Shown here in pieces: positions 26,021 through 34,565 of a stretch of 60,339 bases of DNA (its first letter is position 1; the number at the start of each line of letters is the position of its first letter). A program made the translations under genes and the position numbers. A model generated the notes under the pieces. The model was not told the origin of the DNA. It searched no databases and worked only from the letters and a program-made list of their open reading frames with translations. Location: assembly GCF_900143545.1 (NCBI RefSeq), contig NZ_FREV01000011.1:1-60339 (forward strand). Reading direction: 5' to 3'. This stretch comes from Loktanella sp. Alg231-35. Its GTDB lineage: Bacteria > Pseudomonadota > Alphaproteobacteria > Rhodobacterales > Rhodobacteraceae.

Positions 26021-27324
26021 TCAGCCGCCTCCAGCGAATGCGTATTCTTTGCTGGCGACCAACCACACAGCACCTGCTCCGCATCGTCTTTGGCATAGGC
26101 CTCCCATCGAGAGATGATGCGATCGCAATAGGTCTCGTCCAACTCACAAAGGCGCGCGCGACGACCAGTTTTGTCCGCCGCGACTAGTGTCGATCCCGAC
26201 CCACCAAAGATATCCAAGACAATGTCACCGCGCCCAGAGACATCGCGGATTGCATCGGCAATCATCTGCACGGGTTTCACAGTGGGGTGAAGCGCCAACT
26301 CTTCCATCCGACCAGATCGCATGGTGTTGACCCCACGATACTCCCAGACATTTGTGCGGTACCGGCCATGCTGTCCGAGCTCGAAGTTATTGATGTGTGC
26401 AGCAGTCCCGCTCTTGAATGCGAAGACCAGCTCATGCCGCGACCGATAGAAGGTTCCCATACCGCCATTGTCCTTTGCCCAAACAAGCAGGTTCTTGAGC
26501 TCGGTATAGACCCCCCGACCTGCAGCCAAGATCTCGGACATGTGCCGCCAGTCCATGCAGATGAAGTGTATCGATCCATCCACGCTATGATCGACGAGAT
26601 TCTGGAATGCGCGCTCCAAGAAGCGCATGAACTCTGATGCTGACATCTCTCCGGATGCCATGGCAAACTCGCGATGCTGGATCTTGCCAGAGTTACCAAC
26701 ATGACCATCAATCGGCACGTTGTAGGGCGGGTCTGTGAAGACCATCACGGCTTCTTCACTGCCCATGAGATCCCTGACGACCTCCACGTCCAACGCATCA
26801 CCACAGATCAGTCTGTGCTGACCCAACACCCAGATATCACCCCGTCGCACCCGCGGAAGGACGTCGTCCGGCAAGACGTCCTCCTCGGGATTGCCCTCAT
26901 CCTCTGGCGCAACGGTGTCCATCAGGCTATCGATCTCTGGTATTGAGAACCCGGTCACTCCCACGTCAAAGTCCAGATCATCGCTCATCAACGCCCCGAG
27001 TTCGGCTGCAAGCAAATCTTCGTCCCAACCTGCGTTCAATGCCAGCTTATTATCAGCCAGTACATAAGCGCGCTTTTCAGCGTCCGTCATGTAATCCAAG
27101 CGCAGGCAAGGTACGGTTTGCATCCCGATCAGCTTGGCACCAGCGACCCTGCCATGCCCTGCCAGGATGGAAAGATCTTCATCAATCAGGACAGGATTGG
27201 TGAAGCCAAATTGCGTAATGCTATCGGCAATCTGCCTGATCTGTTTTTTGGAGTGCGTCCGCGCATTGCGGGCCCACTGTTTGAGATCGCGAACCGCGAT
27301 CTGTTCAATGTTCAATTGGGCCAT
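26017..27324 (-). CDS. ParB-like nuclease domain fused to DNA methyltransferase
   Basis: Protein of 435 residues. Residues 1 to about 110 form a ParB/Srx-type domain (NPVLIDEDLSILAGHGRVAG). Residues about 160-420 form a Rossmann methyltransferase with motif IV TDPPYN near 195 before motif I VLDIFGGSGST near 375, the order of beta-class N6-adenine or N4-cytosine enzymes. AGAGGAG precedes the ATG. No restriction gene is adjacent, so it is an orphan methylase typical of prophages and integrative elements. It may protect the element or mark its DNA. Confidence 0.9.
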   Translation of the reverse strand: MAQLNIEQIAVRDLKQWARNARTHSKKQIRQIADSITQFGFTNPVLIDEDLSILAGHGRVAGAKLIGMQTVPCLRLDYMTDAEKRAYVLADNKLALNAGWDEDLLAAELGALMSDDLDFDVGVTGFSIPEIDSLMDTVAPEDEGNPEEDVLPDDVLPRVRRGDIWVLGQHRLICGDALDVEVVRDLMGSEEAVMVFTDPPYNVPIDGHVGNSGKIQHREFAMASGEMSASEFMRFLERAFQNLVDHSVDGSIHFICMDWRHMSEILAAGRGVYTELKNLLVWAKDNGGMGTFYRSRHELVFAFKSGTAAHINNFELGQHGRYRTNVWEYRGVNTMRSGRMEELALHPTVKPVQMIADAIRDVSGRGDIVLDIFGGSGSTLVAADKTGRRARLCELDETYCDRIISRWEAYAKDDAEQVLCGWSPAKNTHSLEAAE

Positions 27325-27370
27325 TTTGGCTCCTCTTACTGCACGATGGGAATCGTCACCGACCTGTATC

Positions 27371-27395
27371 GTTAGATTTATCTAACCATTTGACA
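27371..27395 (+). promoter_or_regulatory. Palindrome and -35 box upstream of the XRE/ImmA genes
   Basis: GTTAGAT-TT-ATCTAAC (27371-27386) is a perfect 16-base inverted repeat. TTGACA follows at 27390, a consensus -35, with only a weak -10 near 27413. The site lies between the divergent methyltransferase and XRE genes, fitting an operator for the XRE protein. Confidence 0.55.
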
Positions 27396-27448
27396 TCCGT
27401 CAAGTGTAGGAGCATTGTCTCGTTCGACAAAGCGTACGGAGGGAACAC

Positions 27449-27778
27449 ATGAGCATTGGAGAGCGACTGTTCAGCTTGCGTCAAAAGAGTGGTGAGTCCT
27501 TGCAGGGAGTGGCCGACAAGGTTGGCGTTTCAAAGCCCCATATCTGGGATTTGGAAAAAGGGCGCAGCAAGAACCCATCCTTTGAGTTGGTGCGTAAACT
27601 GGCAGCGCACTACGGCGTTACTATCGATGTGTTGATGGGCGAAGCCAAAGAACCAGATGTGGAAGCACTACAAGTCGAACGTATTCACCGCGGGTTAGAC
27701 AAGCTGGAGCCAAGAGATCGCGAGATTGTCGAGGACATGATCAAGAAGATGCAGCAATCATCACGCGTCAGCACCTGA
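27449..27778 (+). CDS. XRE family transcriptional regulator
   Basis: Small DNA-binding protein of 109 residues. The helix-turn-helix runs over MSIGERLFSLRQKSGESLQG, VADKVGVSKPHIWDLEKGRS, with further residues like a Cro/CI domain, then a helical tail. GGAGGG precedes the start. It is followed after five bases by an ImmA-type protease, the arrangement of ImmR/ImmA switches in which the protease cleaves the repressor. Confidence 0.92.
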   Translation: MSIGERLFSLRQKSGESLQGVADKVGVSKPHIWDLEKGRSKNPSFELVRKLAAHYGVTIDVLMGEAKEPDVEALQVERIHRGLDKLEPRDREIVEDMIKKMQQSSRVST

Positions 27779-27783
27779 CGGCC

Positions 27784-28638
27784 GTGCAAATTGATCGCTT
27801 TGAGCTAGCAGACATCCACCATCCTGTTGTTCTCGCCAAGACGATTCACACTCTTTTAGGGGAGTTAGAAAAAGCTGTGCCGATCACCGAGGTGGCCCGC
27901 GAATTGGACATCCAAGAGGTGCGGGTCGACCGTTTCGGCGGGTTTGAAGGCATGTTGCTGACAGACAAAGCTCGCAGCACTGGATGCATTCTTGCCAACT
28001 CATCCAAAGGCAATCGGCGCGCCCGCTTCACGATCGCACATGAGCTTGGTCACTTCTTAATGGAGCGGCACCAGCTGTCAGATGGCAACGGGTTCAAGTG
28101 TATGGCACAGGACATACGTGAGAGCCGCGAAGGGCGCATGCATCTGCGGCAAGAGACGCAGGCCAATCAGTTTGCCATTGAACTGCTCGCACCAGCGTAT
28201 TTGATGACGTCACTGTTCAAAACTGATCCAGATCTGCGAGACGCACAGCGCCTTCGCGATCACCTCGATCTCAGCCTGGAAGCCTGTGTCAGGCGAATGG
28301 TCTCGTCGCGCGATGAGCCCTTGGCAGCCGTTTGGTCATTCAAAGGCCAGGTCCGTTACTTCGTGAAGAACGATGGGTTTCCATTTATTGCCATAACAAG
28401 AAATGGACCTCTTCCAAAAACAACCGTTGCGCATCATGCAACAGCTAACGGAAGGCAAGGGTTCACTGAGATGGATGAAACCGACCCTTACGTGTGGACC
28501 GGGCGATCTCACGTAGAACTCTTTGAGCAAACAAGGGTCGCACCGAATGGGCATGCCGTCACCTTGCTTTGGGCGGAGCTTCCGGACGAAGACGATGGCA
28601 GCGGGCTGCGAGAACTGGGCATGCCGGGCTTCCGGTAA
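27784..28638 (+). CDS. ImmA/IrrE family metallopeptidase
   Basis: Protein of 284 residues starting with GTG. FTIAHELGHFLMERHQ holds the HExxH zinc motif near residue 87, and ANQFAIELLAPAYLM is the third family motif with the distal Glu. The C-terminal 100 residues are a less conserved extension. By analogy with ImmA it would cleave the upstream XRE repressor and induce the element. Confidence 0.9.
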   Translation: MQIDRFELADIHHPVVLAKTIHTLLGELEKAVPITEVARELDIQEVRVDRFGGFEGMLLTDKARSTGCILANSSKGNRRARFTIAHELGHFLMERHQLSDGNGFKCMAQDIRESREGRMHLRQETQANQFAIELLAPAYLMTSLFKTDPDLRDAQRLRDHLDLSLEACVRRMVSSRDEPLAAVWSFKGQVRYFVKNDGFPFIAITRNGPLPKTTVAHHATANGRQGFTEMDETDPYVWTGRSHVELFEQTRVAPNGHAVTLLWAELPDEDDGSGLRELGMPGFR

Positions 28639-29086
28639 GCAAATCTCGGCCCCATTTAGAGGTCGAAAGTGCGCTGCCTGTTTTGGAGCGATGCGCTCCC
28701 TGATACTTAGCGTCATTTCCCTGTTTTGTCGTGCGGATTTCCCTGTTATTCTACAATAGGGAAATCGCTGATAACACACTGATATTGCGTGTGCTTTGGT
28801 GGTTAGAACTGGCCAGACCGCCCGCAAACGACAAATAACTCATCAATTACCCTGTTAATTCCCTGTAAATCAGCGAATTGCAGCCCAGACTGACTAGCTC
28901 GAGACTGCCTGCACAGCCAGCATTTCCCCTCAAACCGCTGATACACTGCGTTCCGGTAAATAGTGCCGTTGTTCCCGCAGGTTGCGAGGGTGCGCTCCGA
29001 AGGCAAACGGCCTGCGGCCGCATTTCTCTGCCAAACAACTGCATCAGTCTGCGTTTGCATTTTCCACGATACACTTCGGAGGTGTT
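28639..29086. other. Intergenic region with TTCCCTGTT motif cluster
   Basis: No gene supported. TTCCCTGTT occurs at 28717 and 28739, an inverted AGGGAAATC at 28758, and two more partial copies near 28850-28866. The region lies between the convergent ends of immA and the recombinase. Confidence 0.5.
28736..28766. repeat. Inverted repeat GATTTCCCT / AGGGAAATC
   Basis: Nine-base arms (28736-28744 and 28758-28766) around a 13-base spacer. A related pair is found at 51749-51776 beside the IS5 element. It may be a recombinase-related site; that is inference. Confidence 0.5.
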
Positions 29087-30688
29087 TTAGAGATTTGCGA
29101 TGCGCTTGCGCTGCGCATCCCAACCGGCGGGCATGCCGTGGCGCAGTAGCCAGTCGGAGGTCAGACCCATAGGCTGTCTGCCTTGCGTGATCTGACGGAC
29201 AATGTCCGGGGCAAGGAATGCGAGATGGATCATCTGCTGGATGCGGCGCTTGGATGTTCCGGTCTCAACTGAGATCTGATCGAAGGTCGCTCCCTCTTTG
29301 ATCCGTTTGTACCAATGGTTGGCATTGGCAATATTGCGCAACAACCGTCCATCGACTGTGGTATCGCCTTCAATGATGAGCTTCATCTCAACACCCCGAC
29401 GGCGTTCAGTGAACGGCAGGATCAACTGCAACGGATCTGAGTTGATGGGTGTTTTGGACTCATGGCAAGCTTGGACGCGTTTCGGATCGAGCTGGATCGT
29501 CAGCCCACCAGGTTTGATCTTTACAGACCCGATCATCTCGAGTGCGCTGTTGTGGTCAATGATCATGTCTTCACCAGCAGCGATGATTTGATCTGAACCG
29601 CGAACACGAAGATCACGGATATGTCTTTGCACTGCCCGCCCGATGGGTTCTTCCAATTGCTTTGCCGGGATTCGCCATGTCCGCTGCTTCTCATCAGCGT
29701 GGCCAACACCCGTCACCAGTTTCTGTGAGATGTAATACCGGTAACATCGGTCGCCTTTCTTGGTATGACTCGGCGTCAGCTTTTGGCCTGCCTCATCGAC
29801 GATCTTCCCTGCTAGCGGGGATGGATCGCGATGCTGTTTAGTATTCCGTTCTTTTGCACTCTGGCAGGTTAGCTGCTCCTGAACGCGATCCCACCTTTCT
29901 GGATCAATAATGGCGGGATGCTGCCCCTCAAAGACCTGTCCTTTGTGCCGAATGCGCCCTGCATAGATCGGGTTGGTCAAGATGTGATGCAGCTGTCCGC
30001 GTGACATCACATGTCCACCGCGCTGGCTTCCATCGGCAAGCCTACACCGCTTTGACCGTAGCCCAAGGTGTTCGGCTTGCTCGCGCACCTGGTTCATCGC
30101 GTGGTGTTTTTCATAGAGGCCATAGATCGTCTCGATTGTTTGGGCTTCCGTATTGTTGATCTTCAATGTTCTGCCATCCGGATCATATCCCAGTGGCACA
30201 TTGCCCCCCATCCAAAGTCCTTTGCGTTTGGAGGCTGCGATCTTGTCGCGGATGCGCTCAGCTGTGACTTCACGTTCAAACTGCGCAAAGCTGAGCAGCA
30301 CGTTGAGTGTTAGCCGGCCCATGCTGGTCGAAGTGTTAAAACTCTGGGTCACCGACACAAACGACGCGCCTGCCTCATCCAGCCGATCCACGAGCTTGGC
30401 AAAGTCAGCCAGCGATCTGGTCAGGCGGTCGATCTTGTAGACCACAATCTGATCAATCTGCCTGGCATCAACCTTATCCATCAGTCGTTGCAACCCGGGA
30501 CGTTCCAGATGACCCCCTGAGATGCCGCCGTCATCATAGTGATCAGCTAACAGTTCCCAACCTTCCTGACGCTGACTAGCCACATATGCTTCACAAGCCT
30601 CGCGTTGCGCATCCAACGAGTTGAAGTCCTGCTCTAGCCCGTCCTCAGAGCTCTTACGGGTATAGATGGCACAGCGGATGCGGTTCAT
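29087..30688 (-). CDS. Large serine recombinase
   Basis: Site-specific recombinase of 533 residues. The resolvase domain begins RCAIYTRKSSEDGLEQDFNS with the catalytic Ser in the KSS segment, then DGGISGGHLERPGL and the YKIDRLTRSLADF helix. A recombinase domain (GYDPDGRTL, LTNPIYAGRIRHKGQ) and a C-terminal basic region follow. The ATG at 30688 overlaps the DUF2924 stop (ATGA). Likely drives integration, excision or inversion of the flanking DNA. Confidence 0.93.
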   Translation of the reverse strand: MNRIRCAIYTRKSSEDGLEQDFNSLDAQREACEAYVASQRQEGWELLADHYDDGGISGGHLERPGLQRLMDKVDARQIDQIVVYKIDRLTRSLADFAKLVDRLDEAGASFVSVTQSFNTSTSMGRLTLNVLLSFAQFEREVTAERIRDKIAASKRKGLWMGGNVPLGYDPDGRTLKINNTEAQTIETIYGLYEKHHAMNQVREQAEHLGLRSKRCRLADGSQRGGHVMSRGQLHHILTNPIYAGRIRHKGQVFEGQHPAIIDPERWDRVQEQLTCQSAKERNTKQHRDPSPLAGKIVDEAGQKLTPSHTKKGDRCYRYYISQKLVTGVGHADEKQRTWRIPAKQLEEPIGRAVQRHIRDLRVRGSDQIIAAGEDMIIDHNSALEMIGSVKIKPGGLTIQLDPKRVQACHESKTPINSDPLQLILPFTERRRGVEMKLIIEGDTTVDGRLLRNIANANHWYKRIKEGATFDQISVETGTSKRRIQQMIHLAFLAPDIVRQITQGRQPMGLTSDWLLRHGMPAGWDAQRKRIANL

Positions 30689-31107
30689 TTGGATTTGTTC
30701 AAGCCAAAGAAGCGCGGGCCACTCCAATCCGCCCCTGTGATCCGCTTTGCGATGGCGCTCAGCGACCTATAGGTCTGTCCGTCCATCTCAAACCCGTCAT
30801 CCGTCACAAGAACCCGATAGATGCGGCCGTTCCATTCGCGCACCAGCTGAGATCCCGGTGTCAGCGTCGGCTTAGATGGTGTAGTGGTGCCTCGCTCAGG
30901 ATTGTTCTTCATCATCCCACGCAACTGCTGCTTCACGGGAGCGCTGTGACCACCTAGCGCCTTGCATTGGGTCTCGAAGGCCAGCGCGCGACTCAAGAAT
31001 GTTGGTGAGAGGTGCCGACCGACGACCGTACCGGTCAGTTTCAACCACCCATCAGCACACTCAGCCTTGCCCCATTTGGTGATCTCCTCAGCAGGTCCCC
31101 CAGTCAT
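30685..31107 (-). CDS. DUF2924 domain-containing protein
   Basis: Protein of 140 residues. The C-terminal half PGSQLVREWNGRIYRVLVTD, then GFEMDGQTYRSLSAIAKRIT and GADWSGPRFFGL is the DUF2924 signature. It overlaps DUF3489 upstream and the recombinase downstream by ATGA junctions, so the three form one translation unit. DUF2924 proteins almost always accompany such recombinases and may be accessory factors. Its start codon coincides with the end of the alignable inverted repeat only because the other copy is cut by the window edge. Confidence 0.88.
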   Translation of the reverse strand: MTGGPAEEITKWGKAECADGWLKLTGTVVGRHLSPTFLSRALAFETQCKALGGHSAPVKQQLRGMMKNNPERGTTTPSKPTLTPGSQLVREWNGRIYRVLVTDDGFEMDGQTYRSLSAIAKRITGADWSGPRFFGLNKSK

Positions 31108-31319
31108 GCGGACTGCTCAGATGATTGTACCTGGTAGGTGGGGCCCTTGGTCGAGGCGGTACAAATGACGTGCAGCCCACATTTGCGCAGCCGTGAGATC
31201 TCCGCACGGATAGTATGGGGCTGCCACGCCAGTTGCTTTTGCAAGGTATCAATTGTTGCACCAGATTTACGGCTGATCAGTTTTGTTAGTTGAGCGCGCT
31301 TGGTTGTCGGTTTGGTCAT
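31104..31319 (-). CDS. DUF3489 domain-containing protein, copy 1
   Basis: Small basic protein of 71 residues with a winged-helix-like pattern (QLTKLISRKSGATIDTLQKQ, HTIRAEISRLRKCGL). It belongs to the recombinase cassette. An identical copy begins at 60127 in the opposite orientation within the long inverted repeat. Possibly a DNA-binding excisionase-like factor, by inference. Confidence 0.87.
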   Translation of the reverse strand: MTKPTTKRAQLTKLISRKSGATIDTLQKQLAWQPHTIRAEISRLRKCGLHVICTASTKGPTYQVQSSEQSA

Positions 31320-31695
31320 CTCTGTCTCCAGTTTTAGACTGCGGACGATCCGCGGCCTTGTACTGAGACGGGCCCGGGGGTTCCGGGCTTTGTAACTGGC
31401 GTTGGCGACGCTACCGATCGAAAGCGCCGCCTAGTTCTTCAAGGATGTTGCTGGCATCTCGATGCAAAGCGCTCAGCTGACCTGCAAGCCTCATCTTCCG
31501 CAATCGCGACAAACCTGCCGCCTGCCCCTCGCTGGCAACACCAGCAGCATCTTCAAACACGCAGGTCAAACGCGCAAACGCTGCCGCAAAATCGTATGAG
31601 CCGTTCTGTTCCATGGCTCCACACATGCTTGCCGTGCCAACGAAGTCCAGTGGTTTGTTGAAGGCAAGACATTGCAACGGAAGGGGGCGGGAAGC
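31107..31695 (-). repeat. Long inverted repeat, copy 1 (at least 589 bp)
   Basis: The reverse complement of 31107-31695 aligns without gaps to 59751-60339, the right end of the window. The inner boundary is sharp: copies diverge at the base before GCTTCCCGCC. The outer boundary is unknown because copy 2 is cut by the window edge. The encoded small protein and DUF3489 are identical in both copies. Confidence 0.9.
31411..31614 (-). CDS. Small protein of the recombinase cassette, copy 1
   Basis: About 67 residues from the ATG at 31614 (MEQNGSYDFAAAFARLTC onward), ending EELGGAFDR. It is predicted alpha-helical and not recognised. An alternative ATG lies four codons upstream. It is conserved in both copies of the inverted repeat and sits 91 bases before DUF3489, so it is likely part of the same operon. 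Confidence 0.6.
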   Translation of the reverse strand: MEQNGSYDFAAAFARLTCVFEDAAGVASEGQAAGLSRLRKMRLAGQLSALHRDASNILEELGGAFDR

Positions 31696-31784
31696 TGACC
31701 TTCACTGCAGGTGCGAAGAGTTGAGAGAAGCATGCAGAAGCGGACATCCATTCGTGACCTGATTGTACACTGTCAGTCCAATCA

Positions 31785-33191
31785 TCATCCATTCAAGAAT
31801 GCGGAAACCCTTGCTTTGCGGTTCATGACGTACTCTCGAAATCCGTTCAAAATGTCAGGCATTGGTTGATCGTCATTTCGGGCATCTTCTAACTCTTGGA
31901 TTTCGTCGAGACACCGTGTCAATGACATTGGTTTGTCGTCTGGATGTGCCAGCCGCTCTGCAGTTTCACGATCTAGCCGGTCAACGACTTCTTTAGGCAG
32001 GCAAGAGCGGGCTTCAAAAAATATCAAGCGCGTTCCGAATTCGCGCACCCGCTCATCCTCCATAGTCTGGACGATTTCGTACCTGTCAGGCCACGGTGTC
32101 TTATGGAACTGGCGTGCACGCGCTGAGTCTGCATCGCTTAGCCAGATGCCGTGCAGTTTTTCTTCGATATGTGTGGGTTCAGCAAATAGTTCGCGGCTAT
32201 TTGAGTAACTCTCAACCAGTCGATGCTTTAGTTCGTCGTCTTCAGCCACCTTAATTGCTCGATCTTCTAGCGCGTCAATGCCAAGATTGCCCAGCAATCC
32301 TCCCTCGGCTTCCCATAATGAGGTTATTGTTGGACCAGCATTTGTTTGGATTTTTCGGATAGGACAAGGTTTGCGAGACAGAAACGCGTGCAACTCCTGA
32401 GCGGTCAAAGATGCAAGTTCATCAAAGTGTAGCCGTAAGTCGATACAAAGTCGCCCATTTCCAGAGTTTGGGTCTTCTCCAATGAACGCGACTGGCGTGT
32501 GGTAAGCTCTGTTCTGATAAATTTCTGTTAGAAGAAATCCTTCTTCTGTCGAAATGAACTCTGAAACAGCTGCTTTGTTCGAGAAGCGCACAAAACGCTG
32601 CCATAGCTCCGGGCATCGTTGCATTATTCTCTTACATAGCGTTAGCGTTGTTTCCGCATCAAACATCGCGTTATGAGCGCTGCCTACAGGTACTTCATTT
32701 GCAGCTGCCAACTCGGCGAGGCGAAAGATGGGCGACCCATCGTCCCGCAACGGTACCGTGATAGCATCTTTATCGATGGCGTAAGCAGCCAAAGCTAATG
32801 ACAAGACGTCATTCCTGCCGTTGTTATGAAAACTGGTCAAATAGGCTGGATGAAGAGTTTGAAAAAGCGCATGCCGAAGCATCTCTTCATCAAACTTTAT
32901 AGAGTTATACCCAAGGAAAATAGAAGGTGACCAACTACACAGTTTCGCCTCTAAGTGCCGCATCATTTCATAGTGAGACGGCTGCTCTTTGTTGAGAAGC
33001 TGTTCTATTGGTAGCCCATTGACTGCCAATGCCGTGGGGTGTGGAACAACGTTCGGGTTGAGTCTGGAACGCACCTCGAAACGATCGATTTCATTGAGGT
33101 TTTCATCGGTCCTGATCGCAGCAAAGTGAACGATCTGGTCGAAGCCTTTGTGAAGACCAGTCGTCTCAGTGTCAAAGAATACAAACGCCAA
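31785..33191 (-). CDS. Exodeoxyribonuclease I-like 3'-5' exonuclease
   Basis: Protein of 468 residues. FVFFDTETTGLHKGFDQIVH is exonuclease motif I (Asp and Glu); FLGYNSIKFDEEMLRHALFQ is motif II; SAHNAMFDAETT is motif III with His and Asp, giving the DEDDh set. The length and the long C-terminal part resemble SbcB (exonuclease I), which degrades single-stranded DNA. Located just inside the inverted repeat and 10 bases from an immA remnant, it is an accessory copy rather than the obvious housekeeping gene. Confidence 0.85.
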   Translation of the reverse strand: MAFVFFDTETTGLHKGFDQIVHFAAIRTDENLNEIDRFEVRSRLNPNVVPHPTALAVNGLPIEQLLNKEQPSHYEMMRHLEAKLCSWSPSIFLGYNSIKFDEEMLRHALFQTLHPAYLTSFHNNGRNDVLSLALAAYAIDKDAITVPLRDDGSPIFRLAELAAANEVPVGSAHNAMFDAETTLTLCKRIMQRCPELWQRFVRFSNKAAVSEFISTEEGFLLTEIYQNRAYHTPVAFIGEDPNSGNGRLCIDLRLHFDELASLTAQELHAFLSRKPCPIRKIQTNAGPTITSLWEAEGGLLGNLGIDALEDRAIKVAEDDELKHRLVESYSNSRELFAEPTHIEEKLHGIWLSDADSARARQFHKTPWPDRYEIVQTMEDERVREFGTRLIFFEARSCLPKEVVDRLDRETAERLAHPDDKPMSLTRCLDEIQELEDARNDDQPMPDILNGFREYVMNRKARVSAFLNG

Positions 33192-33201
33192 GAAAACTAC
33201 C

Positions 33202-33499
33202 TCAAATCAAACCACCCAGGCGGAACTTCATTGCCGCAACACTAACTCGGAACCTTTTTGCCAGTTTCTCGACACTTGTTTCGTCTTCCATGTCCAGACC
33301 ATCCGGCCCAATTTCTTCGAGTAAGAAATTTTCAGGCATTAAGAGTTCGGATGCAAATGTGTTAGCGTCAATTTCTAAAGGGTCACTGCCTTGAGAAGAT
33401 ACGGGATCACGCCTCAGTGCGCGCAAGCCCTTTGAAACATGGACTGTTTCTTGTATCTCTGCAGCATGTAGTACGTGATGCCCCAACTCATGCGTCCGC
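33202..33499 (-). pseudogene. ImmA/IrrE metallopeptidase, N-terminally truncated
   Basis: The frame ending at 33202 encodes THELGHHVLHAAEIQE with the HExxH zinc motif, then DPLEIDANTFASELLMPENF with the distal Glu motif, and a C-terminal helix. Upstream of the THELGHH segment the protein sequence stops resembling the family and becomes an IS3 end (33500-33549). The domain before the zinc motif is therefore lost, and the gene is judged broken. Confidence 0.8.
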
Positions 33500-33549
33500 C
33501 AATTCCAGAAACATTGCTCAAAAGTGGCCCATAGAAATGGGGCTGGACA
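33500..33549 (-). mobile_element. IS3-family terminal fragment
   Basis: On the minus strand the segment starts TGTCCAGCCCC, a typical IS3-type end, and runs about 50 bases to GGAATTGGCGG. A diverged copy (about 80% identical by eye) is at 42301-42353. It is sandwiched between an IS3 orfB fragment and the truncated immA gene. Confidence 0.55.
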
Positions 33550-33830
33550 CATGTAAAAAATCAATGCTCCAGATGTGATTGGGATGTTGCGGTCGGAGCC
33601 GGATGATCGAGCTGTCCTTGTGGTACAGCCGTTTACGTTTCTTGTGCCGTCGTGGGAGTTGCAGGCCTTCTTCGCGCCACAGGCGTTCGATCTTCTTGTG
33701 ATTGACGGGCCAGCCTTCAACGCGCAGCAGTTCCGCAACCTTGCGATAGCCGTAGTGGCCATATTGCTTGGCCAATCGGATCATTGCCAAACGCAACACC
33801 TCATCGTCCGTGGAAACGGTATCATCTGCG
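33550..33830 (-). pseudogene. IS3-family transposase orfB fragment
   Basis: Encodes VLRLAMIRLAKQYGHYGYRK, VAELLRVEGWPVNHKKIERL and then HPNHIWSIDFLHV, where the catalytic core (rve domain) begins with its first Asp. The frame then runs into the IS3 end at 33549, so only the HTH_21 part and the first catalytic residue remain. Both ends of this element are missing. Confidence 0.85.
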
Positions 33831-33941
33831 CAAGTTCATTCGCTGGGGTCGGTCTTGGCTCAATCCTGCGGACGGAAAGGACTTTGGTGCCACTGAATGA
33901 CGATGACAGACAAGCCACCGGGCAATTGATGCGCCTTGGAC

Positions 33942-34343
33942 CTAACTAGTGGTTTTTCGGGTTCGCGTAATTGTCCCGTTTTCGAATAGCAATTCCCGAT
34001 CATCAGATGGAAACCCCACTAGCGAGGCAGAGTGGACCAATTCGTTTTCCAAATCGACGACCAAAAACAAGAGATCGCCAATACTTTTCTCGTATAGGGT
34101 GACCTGAAACAAACCGGGTCGGATTTCCTTGCTATGATAGGGTATATTCTCGTTTCGGTTTGATACTCGATTGTCAGTATCGGTGGACTGGTAAAAAGCT
34201 ATCGCACCTAGAAAGCCCACCACGTTTCGCGAGCCGAATGCGCATGTGTATTCGATTGTCAAGCCGTCTAATACCGTGACTGCTGTTTGGTGCCTTTCAG
34301 CTTGAGAAACTGTGTGTTCATCTTCCACGAGGATCGCCCCCAT
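33942..34343 (-). CDS. MoaF-like small protein
   Basis: Protein of 133 residues, starting at 34343 where GGAGG lies five bases upstream. The pattern TVLDGLTIEYTCAFGSRNVV followed by Y-H-S-K-E-I-R-P-G-L-F-Q-V-T and LLFLVVDLENELVHSASLVG resembles the lipocalin-like MoaF domain. It is divergent from an OxyR-like regulator and may be its target. Assignment by eye, so moderate certainty; ligand unknown. Confidence 0.6.
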   Translation of the reverse strand: MGAILVEDEHTVSQAERHQTAVTVLDGLTIEYTCAFGSRNVVGFLGAIAFYQSTDTDNRVSNRNENIPYHSKEIRPGLFQVTLYEKSIGDLLFLVVDLENELVHSASLVGFPSDDRELLFENGTITRTRKTTS

Positions 34344-34565
34344 TGGTGCCTCCATGTTGCGCAAGGCACAAACACGACCACCGCCGACTGAACTCCCTCT
34401 TGGGGTGCCTGCTTCGGCAGATAGGCCCACAGTCTCGAGTGCACTAAGCGCAGACTGTCCCAATTTGCATCTTGGTTGACGATAGCTTCGCCGCGACCTC
34501 AGATTAGCCGAAGCCCGCACTGGGATGAAATTGCATTTTCTTTTATTAGTTGTAAGCTTTTGCTT

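Noticed and set aside
28803..29123. Minus-strand frame of 106 codons downstream of the recombinase
   Set aside because: It covers the TTCCCTGTT motif cluster and the recombinase 3' end; composition is unlike protein coding.
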